A stretch of DNA of 64,000 bases from Ottowia testudinis (GCF_017498525.1 NZ_CP071796.1:3782001-3846000); one strand, 5' to 3'. Shown: positions 34,108-43,264, counted from the stretch's first letter. Notes: generated by a model from the sequence alone, not told the origin. Numbers and translations are program-made.

Positions 34108-36038
34108 GCGGCGCTCCTGACGGGCGGGAAGGTCTTGGCGTTCAGGATGTTCAGGTTGGCCGACACCTTGCCGGTGCGCCCGTCCTCGAACTTCACGGCG
34201 GTTTCGATGAACTGCTGCGTCTTGTCGGAATACAGCGCGTCGATCAGCACGCCGTACTTCTGCGCCACGAAGCCGCGCCGCACCTTGCGCGTGCGCGTGA
34301 GCTCGTCGTCGTCCGGATCGAGCTCCTTGTGCAGCACCAGAAAGCGCGCGATCTGCGTGTCTTCCATGCCCTCTTCGCCGGCCAGGTCGGCATTCACCTT
34401 CTCCACGCACTCGGCCATCATCTTCAGCACTTCGGGCTTACCGGCCAGGTCCACGTAGCCGGCGTAGGGCAGGCCCTGACGCTCGGCCCAGTTGCCCACG
34501 GCTTCGAAGTCGATATTGATGAAGGCGGTGACCTGGTCCTTGCCGTCGCCAAAGCACACGGCTTCCTTGATTTGCGGGAAGAACTTGAGCTTGTTCTCGA
34601 TGTAGTTGGGCGCAAACATGGCGCCGCCGGCCATCTTGCCCACGTCCTTGGCGCGGTCGATGATGCGCAGGTGGCCGTCGTGGTCCAGCACGCCGGCGTC
34701 GCCAGTCTTGAAGTAGCCGTTCTCGTCGATCACCTCGGCCGTGGCGTCGGGCCGCTTGTAGTATTCCTTCAGCACCGACACGCCCTTGACCAGCACCTCG
34801 CCGTTGTCGGCGATCTTCAGCTCAATGCCCGGCGCCGCCTGGCCCACGCTGTTCAACTTGACCTGGCCGTTTTTCTGGATGCACACGTAGGCGCAGGTTT
34901 CCGTCTGGCCGTAAAGCTGCTTGAGGTTCACGCCAATCGAGCGGAAGAAGCGAAACAGATCCGGCCCGATGGCCGCGCCGGCTGTGTAGGCCACGCGGAT
35001 GCGCGACAGGCCCATGGCGTTTTTCAGCGGTCCGTACACCAGCAGATTGCCCAGCGCATACATGAGCTTGTCGCCGGCGCCCACCGGTTTGCCGTCCAGA
35101 ATGTCGGAGCCGACGCGGCGCGCCACATCCATGAACTTGTGGTGCATGGCCTGCTTGAACTTGGCCGCGTCTTCCATGCGGATCGACACGGAAGTCAGCA
35201 TGCCCTCGAACACCCGCGGCGGCGCGAAGTAGTACGTGGGGCCGATCTCGCGCATGTCGATGTTGACCGTCTCGCTCGACTCGGGGCAGTTGATGGTGAA
35301 GCCCGCCACCAGCCACTGCGCCAGCGAGAACAGATGGTCGCCCACCCACGCTGGCGGCAGGTAAGACAGCACGTTGTCCTTGCCGTTCAGCCCATCGGTC
35401 TGCACGCCGCCCTGGGCGGAACCAATGAAGCTGGCGTGCGTCTGGCACACCCCCTTGGGCCGGCCCGTGGTGCCCGAGGTGTAGAGGATGACCGACACGT
35501 CGTCGGCGCGTCCCTGCGCCACCGATTCGTCGAACAGTTGCGGGTGCGCCTGGTCGTGCTTGCGGCCCAGCGCCATCAGCTCGTCCACGCTGATCAGGCC
35601 CGGCTGCGTGTAGTTGCGCATGCCGCGCGGATCGTCGTAGATGACGTGCGTGAGGCCGGGCACCGTCTCGCGCAGCTCCAGCATCTTGTCGACCTGTTCC
35701 TGGTTCTCGGCAAAGGCGAAATGCACCTCGGCGTCGTCCAGCACGAAGGCCATCTCGGTTGCCACCGCGTCCTGGTACATGGGCACCGGCACGCCGCGCA
35801 GCGCCTGCACGGCGATGAACATCAGGTACAGGTGCGGGCGGTTGTCGCCCACGATGGCCAGGTTCTGCCCCGGCGTGAAGCCCAGCGCCGCCAGGCCGGC
35901 GGCCATGGCGCGCACGTCGGCCAGCGCGCGCTGCCAGCTCCAGGTTTGCCAGATGCCGTATTCCTTTTCGCGCAGCGCCGGGTCGCCCGGGCGCTCGCTG
36001 GCGTGCTTTTGCAGAAGCCGGGGAAAAGTTGTCTCCAT
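34104..36038 (-). CDS. AMP-dependent acyl-CoA synthetase (long-chain fatty acid CoA ligase-like)
   Basis: 644 residues. ATP-binding motif YTSGTTGRPKGVCQTH is near residue 190. YGQTETCAYV, GYFKTGDAGVLDHDG and IDRAKDVGKMAGGAMFAPNY are the later adenylate-forming motifs, and the C-terminal lid follows. Ligases of this subgroup are embedded in liv-type operons of many Betaproteobacteria and are thought to activate the imported acid. It is coupled to livG (ATGA). One of two matching 18-bp palindromes lies 95 bases upstream, suggesting control by the Crp/Fnr regulator at 37529. Confidence 0.87.
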   Translation of the reverse strand: METTFPRLLQKHASERPGDPALREKEYGIWQTWSWQRALADVRAMAAGLAALGFTPGQNLAIVGDNRPHLYLMFIAVQALRGVPVPMYQDAVATEMAFVLDDAEVHFAFAENQEQVDKMLELRETVPGLTHVIYDDPRGMRNYTQPGLISVDELMALGRKHDQAHPQLFDESVAQGRADDVSVILYTSGTTGRPKGVCQTHASFIGSAQGGVQTDGLNGKDNVLSYLPPAWVGDHLFSLAQWLVAGFTINCPESSETVNIDMREIGPTYYFAPPRVFEGMLTSVSIRMEDAAKFKQAMHHKFMDVARRVGSDILDGKPVGAGDKLMYALGNLLVYGPLKNAMGLSRIRVAYTAGAAIGPDLFRFFRSIGVNLKQLYGQTETCAYVCIQKNGQVKLNSVGQAAPGIELKIADNGEVLVKGVSVLKEYYKRPDATAEVIDENGYFKTGDAGVLDHDGHLRIIDRAKDVGKMAGGAMFAPNYIENKLKFFPQIKEAVCFGDGKDQVTAFINIDFEAVGNWAERQGLPYAGYVDLAGKPEVLKMMAECVEKVNADLAGEEGMEDTQIARFLVLHKELDPDDDELTRTRKVRRGFVAQKYGVLIDALYSDKTQQFIETAVKFEDGRTGKVSANLNILNAKTFPPVRSAA

Positions 36039-36132
36039 GCCCTTACCTTGTGTGCTTGATGCGCCACCGCGCAGTGACATCGTGCGGTGCCTTTGGTAAC
36101 AGCGCGATACTAGGCTTGACTTTGACGCCCGT

Positions 36133-36150
36133 TTGTCCAACCGACGACAA
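36133..36150. promoter_or_regulatory. 18-bp palindrome upstream of ligase-ABC operon
   Basis: TTGTCC-AACCGA-CGACAA: inverted arms with one mismatch, same arms and spacing as the palindrome at 37441-37458. It lies between the binding-protein gene and the ligase gene. The size and spacing fit a Crp/Fnr-type dimer site. Confidence 0.6.
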
Positions 36151-36220
36151 TCAAGGGCAAATCCTCGGCGGGTTTTCCCTGGGTGGCGGTCGGCTTTTGA
36201 TCCATCTCAAGCATTTCGAC

Positions 36221-37375
36221 TTACTTCACGAACTTGCCGCCGCGGCCGATCATGGTCAGTTCGACAAAGCGCGACGCGTTGTCGCCCGGGCTGGTAAAGC
36301 CGACGTCAAATCCGCCCAAATTCAGCTGCTTGAGGTTGTACGCCGCGTCAATGAAGCTCGCGCGCGTGGGGCTGGCGCCACTGCGCCGCAGCACCTCGGC
36401 AAACACGCGGGCGTCGATGTAGCCCTCCAGGGCCAGATGAGATGGTTCCAGCTCCACCTTGGCTGCCTGCCAGTCGCGCATGAACTCGCGCACGATCGGC
36501 AACACGCTGGCGCCGGAAGGCAGCGGCATGACCTGCGACACCGTGATGCCAGTCGCGTCGTCGCCCAATGTCTTGATGGTGGCGGCCGAGCTGAGTACCG
36601 ACAGCGCGTAGAGCGGCAGCCCGCGCCGCTTGGCGCGCACGGCCTTGACGAAGTCCGTCAAGGGCTTGCCGGCCAGGCCCACCACCAGGGCCTTGATGTC
36701 AGCCTGCAACAGCTTGTCCACCGCCGCGTCGATGCTGGCGGGCGAGCCTTCCACCGCCAGCGCCGTGGTTTCGGTCAGTTTGTATTTCTCGATCGCCGCC
36801 TTGGCGCCGTCGTATACCTCCTTGCCGAAGGCGTTGTCCTGGTACGCCACACCGATGCGCGCGATGCCGATGGTGGCCAGGTGGTACACCAGCTTGGCCG
36901 CTTCTTCCGGGTAACTGGCCCGGATGTTGAGCACGTTGCGCGCGTCCTTGTCGCGCGCCACCATCGCGCCCGTGAATGGCGCGAAGAACGGCACACCCGA
37001 TGCCTTCACCTTGGGCAGCATGGCCGCGATGGCGGGCGTGCCCATGCAGTTGAACAGCGCGAAGATGGAGCCGTCGGCCAGGAATTTGTCCACGTTGGCC
37101 ACGGCGCGCTTGGCGTCGTAGCCGTCGTCTTCGACCACCAGATCGATGGTGCGGCCGTTCACCCCGCCGGCCGCGTTGATGGCGGCAAAGGCTGCCCGCG
37201 CGCCGTGGTGCATGGCCGAGCCCAGGTCGCCCAAGGCGCCGGTCATGGCGGTGGACTGGCCGATGCGCAGCGCCCCCCCTTGCGCGCGCGCCGCCAGCGG
37301 CAGCGCGGCCATGGTCAGCACCAGTTGGCGGCGTGAGATCGTCGGCGTGAAAGCTCTTTGTGCTTGTGGATGCAT
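36221..37375 (-). CDS. ABC transporter substrate-binding protein, Leu/Ile/Val-binding family (second)
   Basis: 384 residues. The N-terminus has SRRQLVLTMAALPLAARA, a Tat-like or long Sec signal with twin Arg. The periplasmic-binding fold includes LRIGQSTAMTGALGDLGSAM, HHGARAAFAAINAAGGVNGR, FALFNCMGTPAIAAMLPKVK and GVAYQDNAFGKEVYDGAKAA. A second binding protein for one LivHMGF set would widen its substrate range. It is 183 bases upstream of the ligase gene start and divergent from the Crp/Fnr regulator. GGAGA precedes the start. Confidence 0.87.
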   Translation of the reverse strand: MHPQAQRAFTPTISRRQLVLTMAALPLAARAQGGALRIGQSTAMTGALGDLGSAMHHGARAAFAAINAAGGVNGRTIDLVVEDDGYDAKRAVANVDKFLADGSIFALFNCMGTPAIAAMLPKVKASGVPFFAPFTGAMVARDKDARNVLNIRASYPEEAAKLVYHLATIGIARIGVAYQDNAFGKEVYDGAKAAIEKYKLTETTALAVEGSPASIDAAVDKLLQADIKALVVGLAGKPLTDFVKAVRAKRRGLPLYALSVLSSAATIKTLGDDATGITVSQVMPLPSGASVLPIVREFMRDWQAAKVELEPSHLALEGYIDARVFAEVLRRSGASPTRASFIDAAYNLKQLNLGGFDVGFTSPGDNASRFVELTMIGRGGKFVK

Positions 37376-37440
37376 GGCCTGCTCTCCGTGGCGAATGGTT
37401 TCAAACAGGGCGCCATGCTGCGGGTCTTTGCACGTGTAAG

Positions 37441-37458
37441 TTGTCGTTGCGCCGACAA
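37441..37458. promoter_or_regulatory. 18-bp perfect palindrome between binding protein and Crp/Fnr regulator
   Basis: TTGTCG-TTGCGC-CGACAA: perfect 6-6-6 inverted repeat in the 153-base divergent promoter region. It matches the site at 36133-36150 in arms and spacing, so both are likely bound by the adjacent Crp/Fnr-family protein. Confidence 0.65.
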
Positions 37459-37528
37459 TACCAAGGTTCTACCTATCAGTGTTTTCCCCGGGATGGCAAA
37501 CGCCGTCCGGTCGCTCCTTCCAACGTCC

Positions 37529-38245
37529 ATGAGCCCCATGAGCGCCCCTTCGAGTCTGCTGCAGCGCCGCCGTTTGCTCACCCCCGATGAGTTGCAAGGC
37601 GTCCCCTGGCTGCCCAGCCTGAGCGATGCGGAGCGCGAGCGCGTGCTTCCAGAACTGCGCATTGGCGACGCTGCGCCGGGGGATGTGGTGTGCCGCATCG
37701 GCCGCGCGCCCACCTACTGGTTCGGCGTCGTCGATGGCCTGTTGAAGATGAGCACCGACACCGCGCAAGGCCAAACCATCACCTACTCAGGCCTGACCGC
37801 CGGCGGCTGGTTCGGCGAGGGCACGGCCATGAAGCGCGAGCCCTACCGCTACAACGTACAAGCGCTGCGCAAGAGCCTGGTGGCGGGCCTGCCGGTGGAC
37901 ACCTTCCACTGGCTGCTGGACCACTCCATCGGCTTCAACCGCTTCGTGATGAACCAGCTCAACGAGCGGCTGGCGCAGTTCATCGGCACCATCGAGGCCG
38001 ACCGCACGCCCAGCCCCGAGCAGCGGGTGGCGCGCAACCTGGCCGCGCTGGTCAATCCAGTGCTGTTTCCCGGCGTGGGCGAGGTGCTGCAGATCACGCA
38101 GCAGGAGCTGGCTTATCTGGTGGGCCTGTCGCGCCAGCGGGTGAACGAGGCGCTCAAAACCTTGGCCGCACGTGGAGTGCTGCAGATCGAATATGGCGGC
38201 CTGCGTATCGTCGATCTGATGGCGCTGAGAACAAGGGATTTTTGA
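37529..38245 (+). CDS. Crp/Fnr-family transcriptional regulator
   Basis: About 238 residues. A cyclic-nucleotide-binding-like beta-barrel is at about 25-140 (DAAPGDVVCRIGRAPTYWFG, GGWFGEGTAMKREPYRYNVQ), a dimer helix, then a winged helix at 165-230 (ITQQELAYLVGLSRQRVNEA, LKTLAARGVLQIEYGGLRIV). There is no N-terminal Cys cluster, so it is not an Fe-S Fnr. In-frame ATGs at 37493, 37529 and 37538 are possible starts; I take 37529. It is divergent from the ABC binding protein and next to two identical-type palindromes, so it probably controls the ligase-ABC operon, perhaps in response to a CoA ester or organic acid. Confidence 0.83.
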   Translation: MSPMSAPSSLLQRRRLLTPDELQGVPWLPSLSDAERERVLPELRIGDAAPGDVVCRIGRAPTYWFGVVDGLLKMSTDTAQGQTITYSGLTAGGWFGEGTAMKREPYRYNVQALRKSLVAGLPVDTFHWLLDHSIGFNRFVMNQLNERLAQFIGTIEADRTPSPEQRVARNLAALVNPVLFPGVGEVLQITQQELAYLVGLSRQRVNEALKTLAARGVLQIEYGGLRIVDLMALRTRDF

Positions 38246-38300
38246 AAAAAATAGCCGCTAGCGCTTACCCCTAGAGCGTGGCTAGCTATCAATATGAAAG
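38241..38300. repeat. Interspersed repeat copy, intergenic
   Basis: Plus strand: TTTGAAAAAAATAGCCGCTA, GCGCTTACCCCTAGAGCGTG, GCTAGCTATCAATATGAAAG. The copy includes the stop codon end of the Crp/Fnr gene. Its two halves (ATAGCCGCTAGCGCTT and AGCGTGGCTAGCTAT) are near inverted copies, showing that the element can be a palindrome. Confidence 0.7.
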
Positions 38301-38413
38301 CAACGCCAATGATGGCTCGGTGGCCGCTCATGCAGCCCCGACAATAGGCATTGGCCCGCCACGCATTCGCTGCCGCCACGGGCCGGATTTCTGCCATCAC
38401 CACGCTCCGCCGC

Positions 38414-39244
38414 ATGTCCACCCCACCCACTTTTCGCCGCGCGCCGCGTCCTGAGCAAGGCGCCGCGCCCGCATCGTCCGCCGCAACCGACGCCGTTCGC
38501 CTGAACAAACGCCTGGCCGACATGGGCCTGTGCTCGCGCCGCGAAGCCGATGAATGGATCGAGCGCGGCTGGGTGCGCGTGAACGGCGCGCCGGCGGTGA
38601 TGGGCGTCAAGGTCGGCCCGCAAGACAAAGTCACGGTGGAACGCCAGGCCGAGGCCGCGCAGGCGCAGCGCGTGACCATCTTGCTCAACAAGCCAATGGG
38701 CTATGTCAGCGGCCAGGCCGAGGACGGCCACCAGCCCGCGGTGGTGCTGATCAACGCGCAAAGCCACTGGCGCGAAGACCGCTCGCGCACGCGCTTTGCG
38801 CCACACCAGTTGCGCGGCCTGGCGCCAGCGGGGCGACTGGACATCGATTCGGTCGGCCTGCTGGTGCTGACGCAGGACGGCCGCATCGCGCGCCACCTGA
38901 TTGGGCAGGATTCGGAGATCGAAAAGGAATACCTGGTTCGCGTGGCGCTGGATGGTGCCGAGGCCAAAAATACGCAGGCGCAGTTTCCACCCGAAAAACT
39001 GGCCCTGCTGCGCCACGGCCTGCACTTGGATGGCCAGCCGCTCAAGCCCGCCAAGGTGAGCTGGCAGAACGAGGAGCAGCTGCGCATTGTGCTGCGCGAG
39101 GGCAAGAAGCGCCAGATCCGCCGCATGTGCGAGCAGGTGGGGCTGAAGGTGGTGGGGCTCAAGCGCATCCGCATCGGCTCGGTGGTGCTGGGGCAGTTGC
39201 CGGTGGGGCAGTGGCGCTACCTGGGCGAGCACGAACGCTTCTGA
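38414..39244 (+). CDS. rRNA pseudouridine synthase (RsuA/RluB/E/F family)
   Basis: 276 residues. An N-terminal S4 RNA-binding domain is at about 28-80 (VRLNKRLADMGLCSRREADE, WIERGWVRVNG). The synthase domain follows, with the catalytic-Asp block LAPAGRLDIDSVGLLVLTQD and the C-terminal REGKKRQIRRMCEQVGLKVV. The HQLRGLAPAG spacing and KPMGYVSG resemble RluF, which acts on 23S rRNA; the exact position modified is not assigned. The start at 38414 follows the domain start; an earlier in-frame ATG at 38351 exists. Confidence 0.85.
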   Translation: MSTPPTFRRAPRPEQGAAPASSAATDAVRLNKRLADMGLCSRREADEWIERGWVRVNGAPAVMGVKVGPQDKVTVERQAEAAQAQRVTILLNKPMGYVSGQAEDGHQPAVVLINAQSHWREDRSRTRFAPHQLRGLAPAGRLDIDSVGLLVLTQDGRIARHLIGQDSEIEKEYLVRVALDGAEAKNTQAQFPPEKLALLRHGLHLDGQPLKPAKVSWQNEEQLRIVLREGKKRQIRRMCEQVGLKVVGLKRIRIGSVVLGQLPVGQWRYLGEHERF

Positions 39245-39432
39245 TGCCGCCGCGCCGACGGATTTTGATGAAAATCCGCTGCGAGTCGTGGTGAAATCAG
39301 GGTTATTAGCTATATTTAATATAGCAATCGTGATCCAACGCAGCACGCTTGAAAAGCGCCCCTGCGTACCCATCTGAGGGCGGTGCGCGTCGGTGCGCGC
39401 AATCCCCCAATCATTCGACCCTCATTCACTCC

Positions 39433-41508
39433 ATGAGCAAGCAAACCCATTCCTTCCAGGCCGAAGTGGCGCAACTGCTGCACCTGGTCACGCATTCGCT
39501 GTATTCCAACCCCGAGATCTTTCTGCGCGAGCTGATCTCCAACGCGTCGGACGCCTGCGACAAGCTGCGCTTCGAGGCGCTGGCCAACCCGTCCCTGTAT
39601 GGCGACCAGCCCGAGCTGGAGGTGCGCATCACCTTCGACAAGGCCGCCAAGACGCTGACGGTGACCGACACCGGCATCGGGATGAGCGAGCAGGAGGCCA
39701 TCGATCATCTGGGCACCATTGCCAAGAGCGGCACCAAGGATTTTTTCTCCAAGCTGTCGGGCGACCAGAAGCAGGACGCGCAGCTGATCGGCCAGTTCGG
39801 CGTCGGCTTTTACTCGGGCTTCATCGTGGCCGACAGGATCACCGTCGAGTCGCGCCGCGCCGGTCTGCCGGCCAATGCAGGCGTGCGTTGGGTCAGCAAG
39901 GGCGCAGGCGACTTCGAGGTGGAGCAAATCACGCGCGAGCAGCGCGGCACCAGCGTCATCCTGCACCTGCGCGACGACGCGCTGGAGTTTGCCGACGGCT
40001 GGAAGCTGAAGGAGCTGATCGGCAAATACTCCGACCACATCGCCATCCCCATCAAGATGGAAGGCGAGAAGTGGGAAGAAGGCAAGGAAGAAGGCCAACC
40101 CGGCGCCATGGTCAAGACCGGCGAATGGGAAACCATCAACCAGGCCACCGCGCTGTGGACGCGCGCCAAGAAAGACGTGACCGACGAGCAGTACACCGGC
40201 TTCTACGAGCAGCTGGCGCATGACTGGCAGCCGCCGCTGGCCTGGACGCACAACCGCGTGGAAGGCAGCACCGAATACACGCAGCTGCTCTACATCCCCA
40301 GCCACGCGCCGTTCGACTTGTGGGACCGCGACAGGAAGGCGGGCATCAAGCTCTACGTCAAGCGCGTGTTCATCATGGACGACGCCGAGCAGTTGGTGCC
40401 GCGCTACCTGCGCTTCATCAAGGGCGTGGTCGATTCGGCCGATCTGCCGCTGAACGTGAGCCGCGAGCTGCTGCAGGAAAGCCGCGACGTGCGCGCCATC
40501 CGCGAAGGCAACACGCGCCGCGTGCTGGGCCTGCTGGAAGACCTTGCCAAGGCCGAAACCGCTGCCGGCGCCGATGCGGCTGAAGCCGCCGCGGTGGAGG
40601 ACAAGGTCGACATCGGCACCGGCGACGCCACCCCCGCGCCCGAGCCCACCGAGCTGCCCGAAGGCGGCGTGACCGACGTGGTCGACAAGAATGAGGCGCC
40701 CACCGCCGCCGACGCGGCCGCCAAGTTTGCCGAGGACGCCGCCAAGGCGCCGGCCAAGTACGCTACCTTCTGGCGCGAATTTGGCGCCGTGCTGAAAGAG
40801 GGCCTGGGCGAGGACCACGCCAACCGCGAGCGCATCGCCAAGCTGCTGCGCTACGCCTCGACCACCAGCGACACGCCCACCGTGTCGCTGGCCGACTACA
40901 AGGCGCGCATGAAAGACGGCCAGAAGGCCATCTACTTCATCACCGCCGACACGCTGGCGGCGGCCAAGAACAGCCCGCAGCTCGAAGTCTTCAAGAAAAA
41001 GGGCATCGAGGTGCTGCTGATGACCGACCGCGTGGACGAATGGTCGCTGTCGTACCTGCGCGATTTCGACGGCACGCCGCTGCAATCGGTGGCCAAGGGC
41101 GCGGTCGATCTGGGTGATTTGCAAGACGAAGCCGAGAAAAAAGCCGCCCAGGAGGCCGCCACGCACGTCAAGCCGCTGCTGGACAAGCTGAAGGAAACGC
41201 TGAAAGATCAGGTAGAGGATGTGCGCGTCACCACGCGCCTGGTCGATTCACCCGCCTGCCTGGTGGTGAAGGACGCCGGCATGAGCATGCAGCTGGCCCG
41301 CATGCTCAAGCAAGCCGGTCAACCCGTGCCCGAAACCAAGCCGGCGCTGGAGATCAACCCCGAGCACCCGCTAGTGAAAAAGCTGGACGGCAGCGCGCAC
41401 TTCGACGACCTGGCGCACATCCTGTTCGACCAGGCCCTGCTGGCCGAAGGCGGCCTGCCGGACGACCCCGCAGCGTATGTGCGAAGGGTGAACGCGCTGC
41501 TTGCGTGA
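39433..41508 (+). CDS. htpG: Hsp90-family chaperone HtpG with extra charged/Ala-rich segment
   Basis: 691 residues, about 67 longer than E. coli HtpG (624). The GHKL ATPase N-domain has [20 protein letters not shown] and [35 protein letters not shown] is the lid. The middle domain ends [20 protein letters not shown]. The extra length is one block at about residues 374-441, between [11 protein letters not shown] and [16 protein letters not shown], which are adjacent in other HtpG. It is Ala/Glu/Asp/Thr/Pro-rich and looks unstructured. The start at 39433 gives the standard [13 protein letters not shown]-terminus. A strong terminator follows. Confidence 0.93.
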   Translation: MSKQTHSFQAEVAQLLHLVTHSLYSNPEIFLRELISNASDACDKLRFEALANPSLYGDQPELEVRITFDKAAKTLTVTDTGIGMSEQEAIDHLGTIAKSGTKDFFSKLSGDQKQDAQLIGQFGVGFYSGFIVADRITVESRRAGLPANAGVRWVSKGAGDFEVEQITREQRGTSVILHLRDDALEFADGWKLKELIGKYSDHIAIPIKMEGEKWEEGKEEGQPGAMVKTGEWETINQATALWTRAKKDVTDEQYTGFYEQLAHDWQPPLAWTHNRVEGSTEYTQLLYIPSHAPFDLWDRDRKAGIKLYVKRVFIMDDAEQLVPRYLRFIKGVVDSADLPLNVSRELLQESRDVRAIREGNTRRVLGLLEDLAKAETAAGADAAEAAAVEDKVDIGTGDATPAPEPTELPEGGVTDVVDKNEAPTAADAAAKFAEDAAKAPAKYATFWREFGAVLKEGLGEDHANRERIAKLLRYASTTSDTPTVSLADYKARMKDGQKAIYFITADTLAAAKNSPQLEVFKKKGIEVLLMTDRVDEWSLSYLRDFDGTPLQSVAKGAVDLGDLQDEAEKKAAQEAATHVKPLLDKLKETLKDQVEDVRVTTRLVDSPACLVVKDAGMSMQLARMLKQAGQPVPETKPALEINPEHPLVKKLDGSAHFDDLAHILFDQALLAEGGLPDDPAAYVRRVNALLA

Positions 41509-41550
41509 GCGACCGCCCGCCTTGCGCCACGACGGCGCAAGGCAAAAAAA

Positions 41551-41582
41551 AGCCAACCTCTGCAGGTTGGCTTTTTCTTTTG
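41551..41582 (+). terminator. Rho-independent terminator after htpG
   Basis: AGCCAACCT (41551-41559), CTGC loop, AGGTTGGCT (41564-41572), then a T-rich run (TTTTCTTTTG). An A run precedes the stem, so it could also work from the other strand. It marks the end of the GC-rich chromosomal segment. Confidence 0.9.
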
Positions 41583-41583
41583 T

Positions 41584-41607
41584 GATGGTGGTGTGGTGTC
41601 ACCATCT
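41584..41607. repeat. Short inverted repeat near the left island edge
   Basis: GATGGTG and CACCATC flank GTGTGGTGT, just after the htpG terminator. The remaining 120 bases up to the abiEii stop show no gene. A link to insertion of the island is only a guess. Confidence 0.3.
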
Positions 41608-41727
41608 AGCGAACCAACCATCAGTCAGAGTATAGCAAACCAGCGGTGCACTTGCTCGCAACTGATTGCATCTGAGGAGGAAAGTCATTGTGCCGCTCGT
41701 CTCCTCTCTAGCGCAGAGCCCATTCAA

Positions 41728-42648
41728 TCAGCTTTCACTCCATCCCTTGCCCGCTCTCCATTGATGGGTGCAACCACTCTCAGTTGCAAGCGCAGTCAGC
41801 ACAGGCATTAACCATTTGCGCAATTCCACTATCACTGCAGGCAGCGGTATGGACTCCAGCGCGTTCTTGCGCTGGAATGCTTGCCACTGCTTGGCTTTCT
41901 GCTCGTCCAGTGCGAACTCGTCGTTCAGACCCAATGGTGTACCGGGTGGAATAGCCGTGCCCCGGCGCTCAAATGTGGCGCGAATGGCCGTAGCCAGCAC
42001 TGCGCCGTCGAAGTCTGAATGCCCCGCCAAAACCCACAGGTCGAAGTAGTCCTTCATCCGGCTGTTGAGCATGCCAAGCTTGACCATCGCTTCCAGCTTT
42101 TCTGCCACCACGGTGTAGCGGGGATAGACCCGCAGTTGCGGCTGCGGCATACCATCAAGAATGACTGGGTATCGCACATTTTCCGGCGCGGGCGTGACCG
42201 CATCGCCGAACCCTATGTCAATCTGCACGGGACAGCGAGCACCATCCAGCAGGCCTAGCATTGTCACCCGGACACCCACGTAGTTTGCCTCCTTACGGAT
42301 TTCGGCGGCCTTCACACTGCTGGCCTGAAACACGATGCCGTCGTCGCTGGCAATTTGGCTGATCTCGCGGAACAGGTTCTCCAGATATGGAATGTCGGTG
42401 GAACCGAAGCCCAGCAAGTCAGCGTCGTGCGTCGGGCGGTGTGGCAGGTCGAACCAGAGGTCAAACAGCAATGCTCCTTTGAGTAAAAAGTGACCGGATT
42501 GCTCAGAAACGCTCAGGCGGTACAGAATCCGCTCCAGCGCATAGCGCGTGAGCAGCAAGTTGAAATCGAGTCTTTCTGCTCTTGCCTTGTTGAGAAGGCG
42601 AGCACGAACGGATGCGGCACTGTTACGAATGGCGCCTTTCTGAGTCAT
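41728..42648 (-). CDS. abiEii: AbiEii/AbiGii-family nucleotidyltransferase toxin
   Basis: 306 residues. The nucleotidyltransferase motif is visible as HFLLKGALLFDLWFDLPHRP and THDADLLGFGSTD (the G-x-x-L-F and R-x-T-x-D-x-D-L elements), then YPRYTVVAEKLEAMVKLGML and RMKDYFDLWVLA, all typical of AbiEii. The family inhibits growth, by NTP transfer to tRNA in studied members, and acts as the toxin of type IV toxin-antitoxin and phage-abortive systems. The ATG at 42648 overlaps the antitoxin stop (ATGA). It lies at the left edge of the lower-GC island. Confidence 0.85.
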   Translation of the reverse strand: MTQKGAIRNSAASVRARLLNKARAERLDFNLLLTRYALERILYRLSVSEQSGHFLLKGALLFDLWFDLPHRPTHDADLLGFGSTDIPYLENLFREISQIASDDGIVFQASSVKAAEIRKEANYVGVRVTMLGLLDGARCPVQIDIGFGDAVTPAPENVRYPVILDGMPQPQLRVYPRYTVVAEKLEAMVKLGMLNSRMKDYFDLWVLAGHSDFDGAVLATAIRATFERRGTAIPPGTPLGLNDEFALDEQKAKQWQAFQRKNALESIPLPAVIVELRKWLMPVLTALATESGCTHQWRAGKGWSES

Positions 42649-43253
42649 GTCAGGCTTTCCAGATAAGGGCGCATCACATTGGCCACGCGGCAAATCTTCG
42701 CATAGTGCCAAATTTCATCGCTGGACATGCGCTTCGCATCCCACGCCTCGCGCAGCGCTTCCAGCGCGACGTCGAGGCCGATCTTGTTACGGTACTTGAA
42801 GCAATCGGCCACTGTTTTGGCTACACCGGTGACACGGACGATGACGCCATCGACGACATGCTCTTCCACGCCTCCGATGAGCGCGGCCCCAGAAAACCGC
42901 ACGATGCGCAGCGGCGGATAATCCAGTTTTGGTGTACCCGCTTTGTTGTCAATGGCTAGCCATACCTCAAAAGGCGCCTGCGTCGTCAGTTCGTGGAGGC
43001 GTAGCGCCGACAGCAGGCAGACCACGCCCTTGGGAACGCGGAGTGCAACTTCGGCCAGTGAGCTATGTGCAGACACAGCACGGCCCGGCAGGGCATACAC
43101 CCCCCGACCAACGCGCTCCAGCTGGCCGCGTTGCACAGCACGTGTCAAAGCGATTCGGGGGATGCCGTGCTGAGCCAGATCCACCGAGCGCACCAAGCCT
43201 CGCGCATTGGCGCAGTCCAGCAGTTTTTGAGTCGTCGTAGCCATAGTGCTCAT
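42645..43253 (-). CDS. abiEi: AbiEi-family antitoxin/autorepressor
   Basis: 202 residues (199 from the alternative ATG at 43244). The N-terminal winged helix at about 8-50 reads KLLDCANARGLVRSVDLAQH, GIPRIALTRAVQRGQLERVG, with the diagnostic RGVYALPG turn. The C-terminal domain has TGVAKTVADCFKYRNKIGLD and ALREAWDAKRMSSDEIWHYA. AbiEi proteins neutralise AbiEii and repress their own promoter through inverted repeats; a perfect palindrome is present 12 bases upstream. It is coupled to the toxin gene. Confidence 0.86.
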   Translation of the reverse strand: MSTMATTTQKLLDCANARGLVRSVDLAQHGIPRIALTRAVQRGQLERVGRGVYALPGRAVSAHSSLAEVALRVPKGVVCLLSALRLHELTTQAPFEVWLAIDNKAGTPKLDYPPLRIVRFSGAALIGGVEEHVVDGVIVRVTGVAKTVADCFKYRNKIGLDVALEALREAWDAKRMSSDEIWHYAKICRVANVMRPYLESLT

Positions 43254-43264
43254 TGTTTCATAAA

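Noticed and set aside
34095-36059. Long open frame opposite the acyl-CoA ligase
   Set aside because: No recognisable domain, His/Arg/Val-rich composition of antisense high-GC DNA, and full overlap with a well-supported ligase.
39316-41166. Long minus-strand open frame opposite htpG
   Set aside because: Antisense to a strongly conserved chaperone gene and without any domain character.
41584-41607. Short inverted repeat as island attachment site or IS end
   Set aside because: No matching copy was found at the right border and no integrase or transposase is in the window; kept only as a weak repeat.
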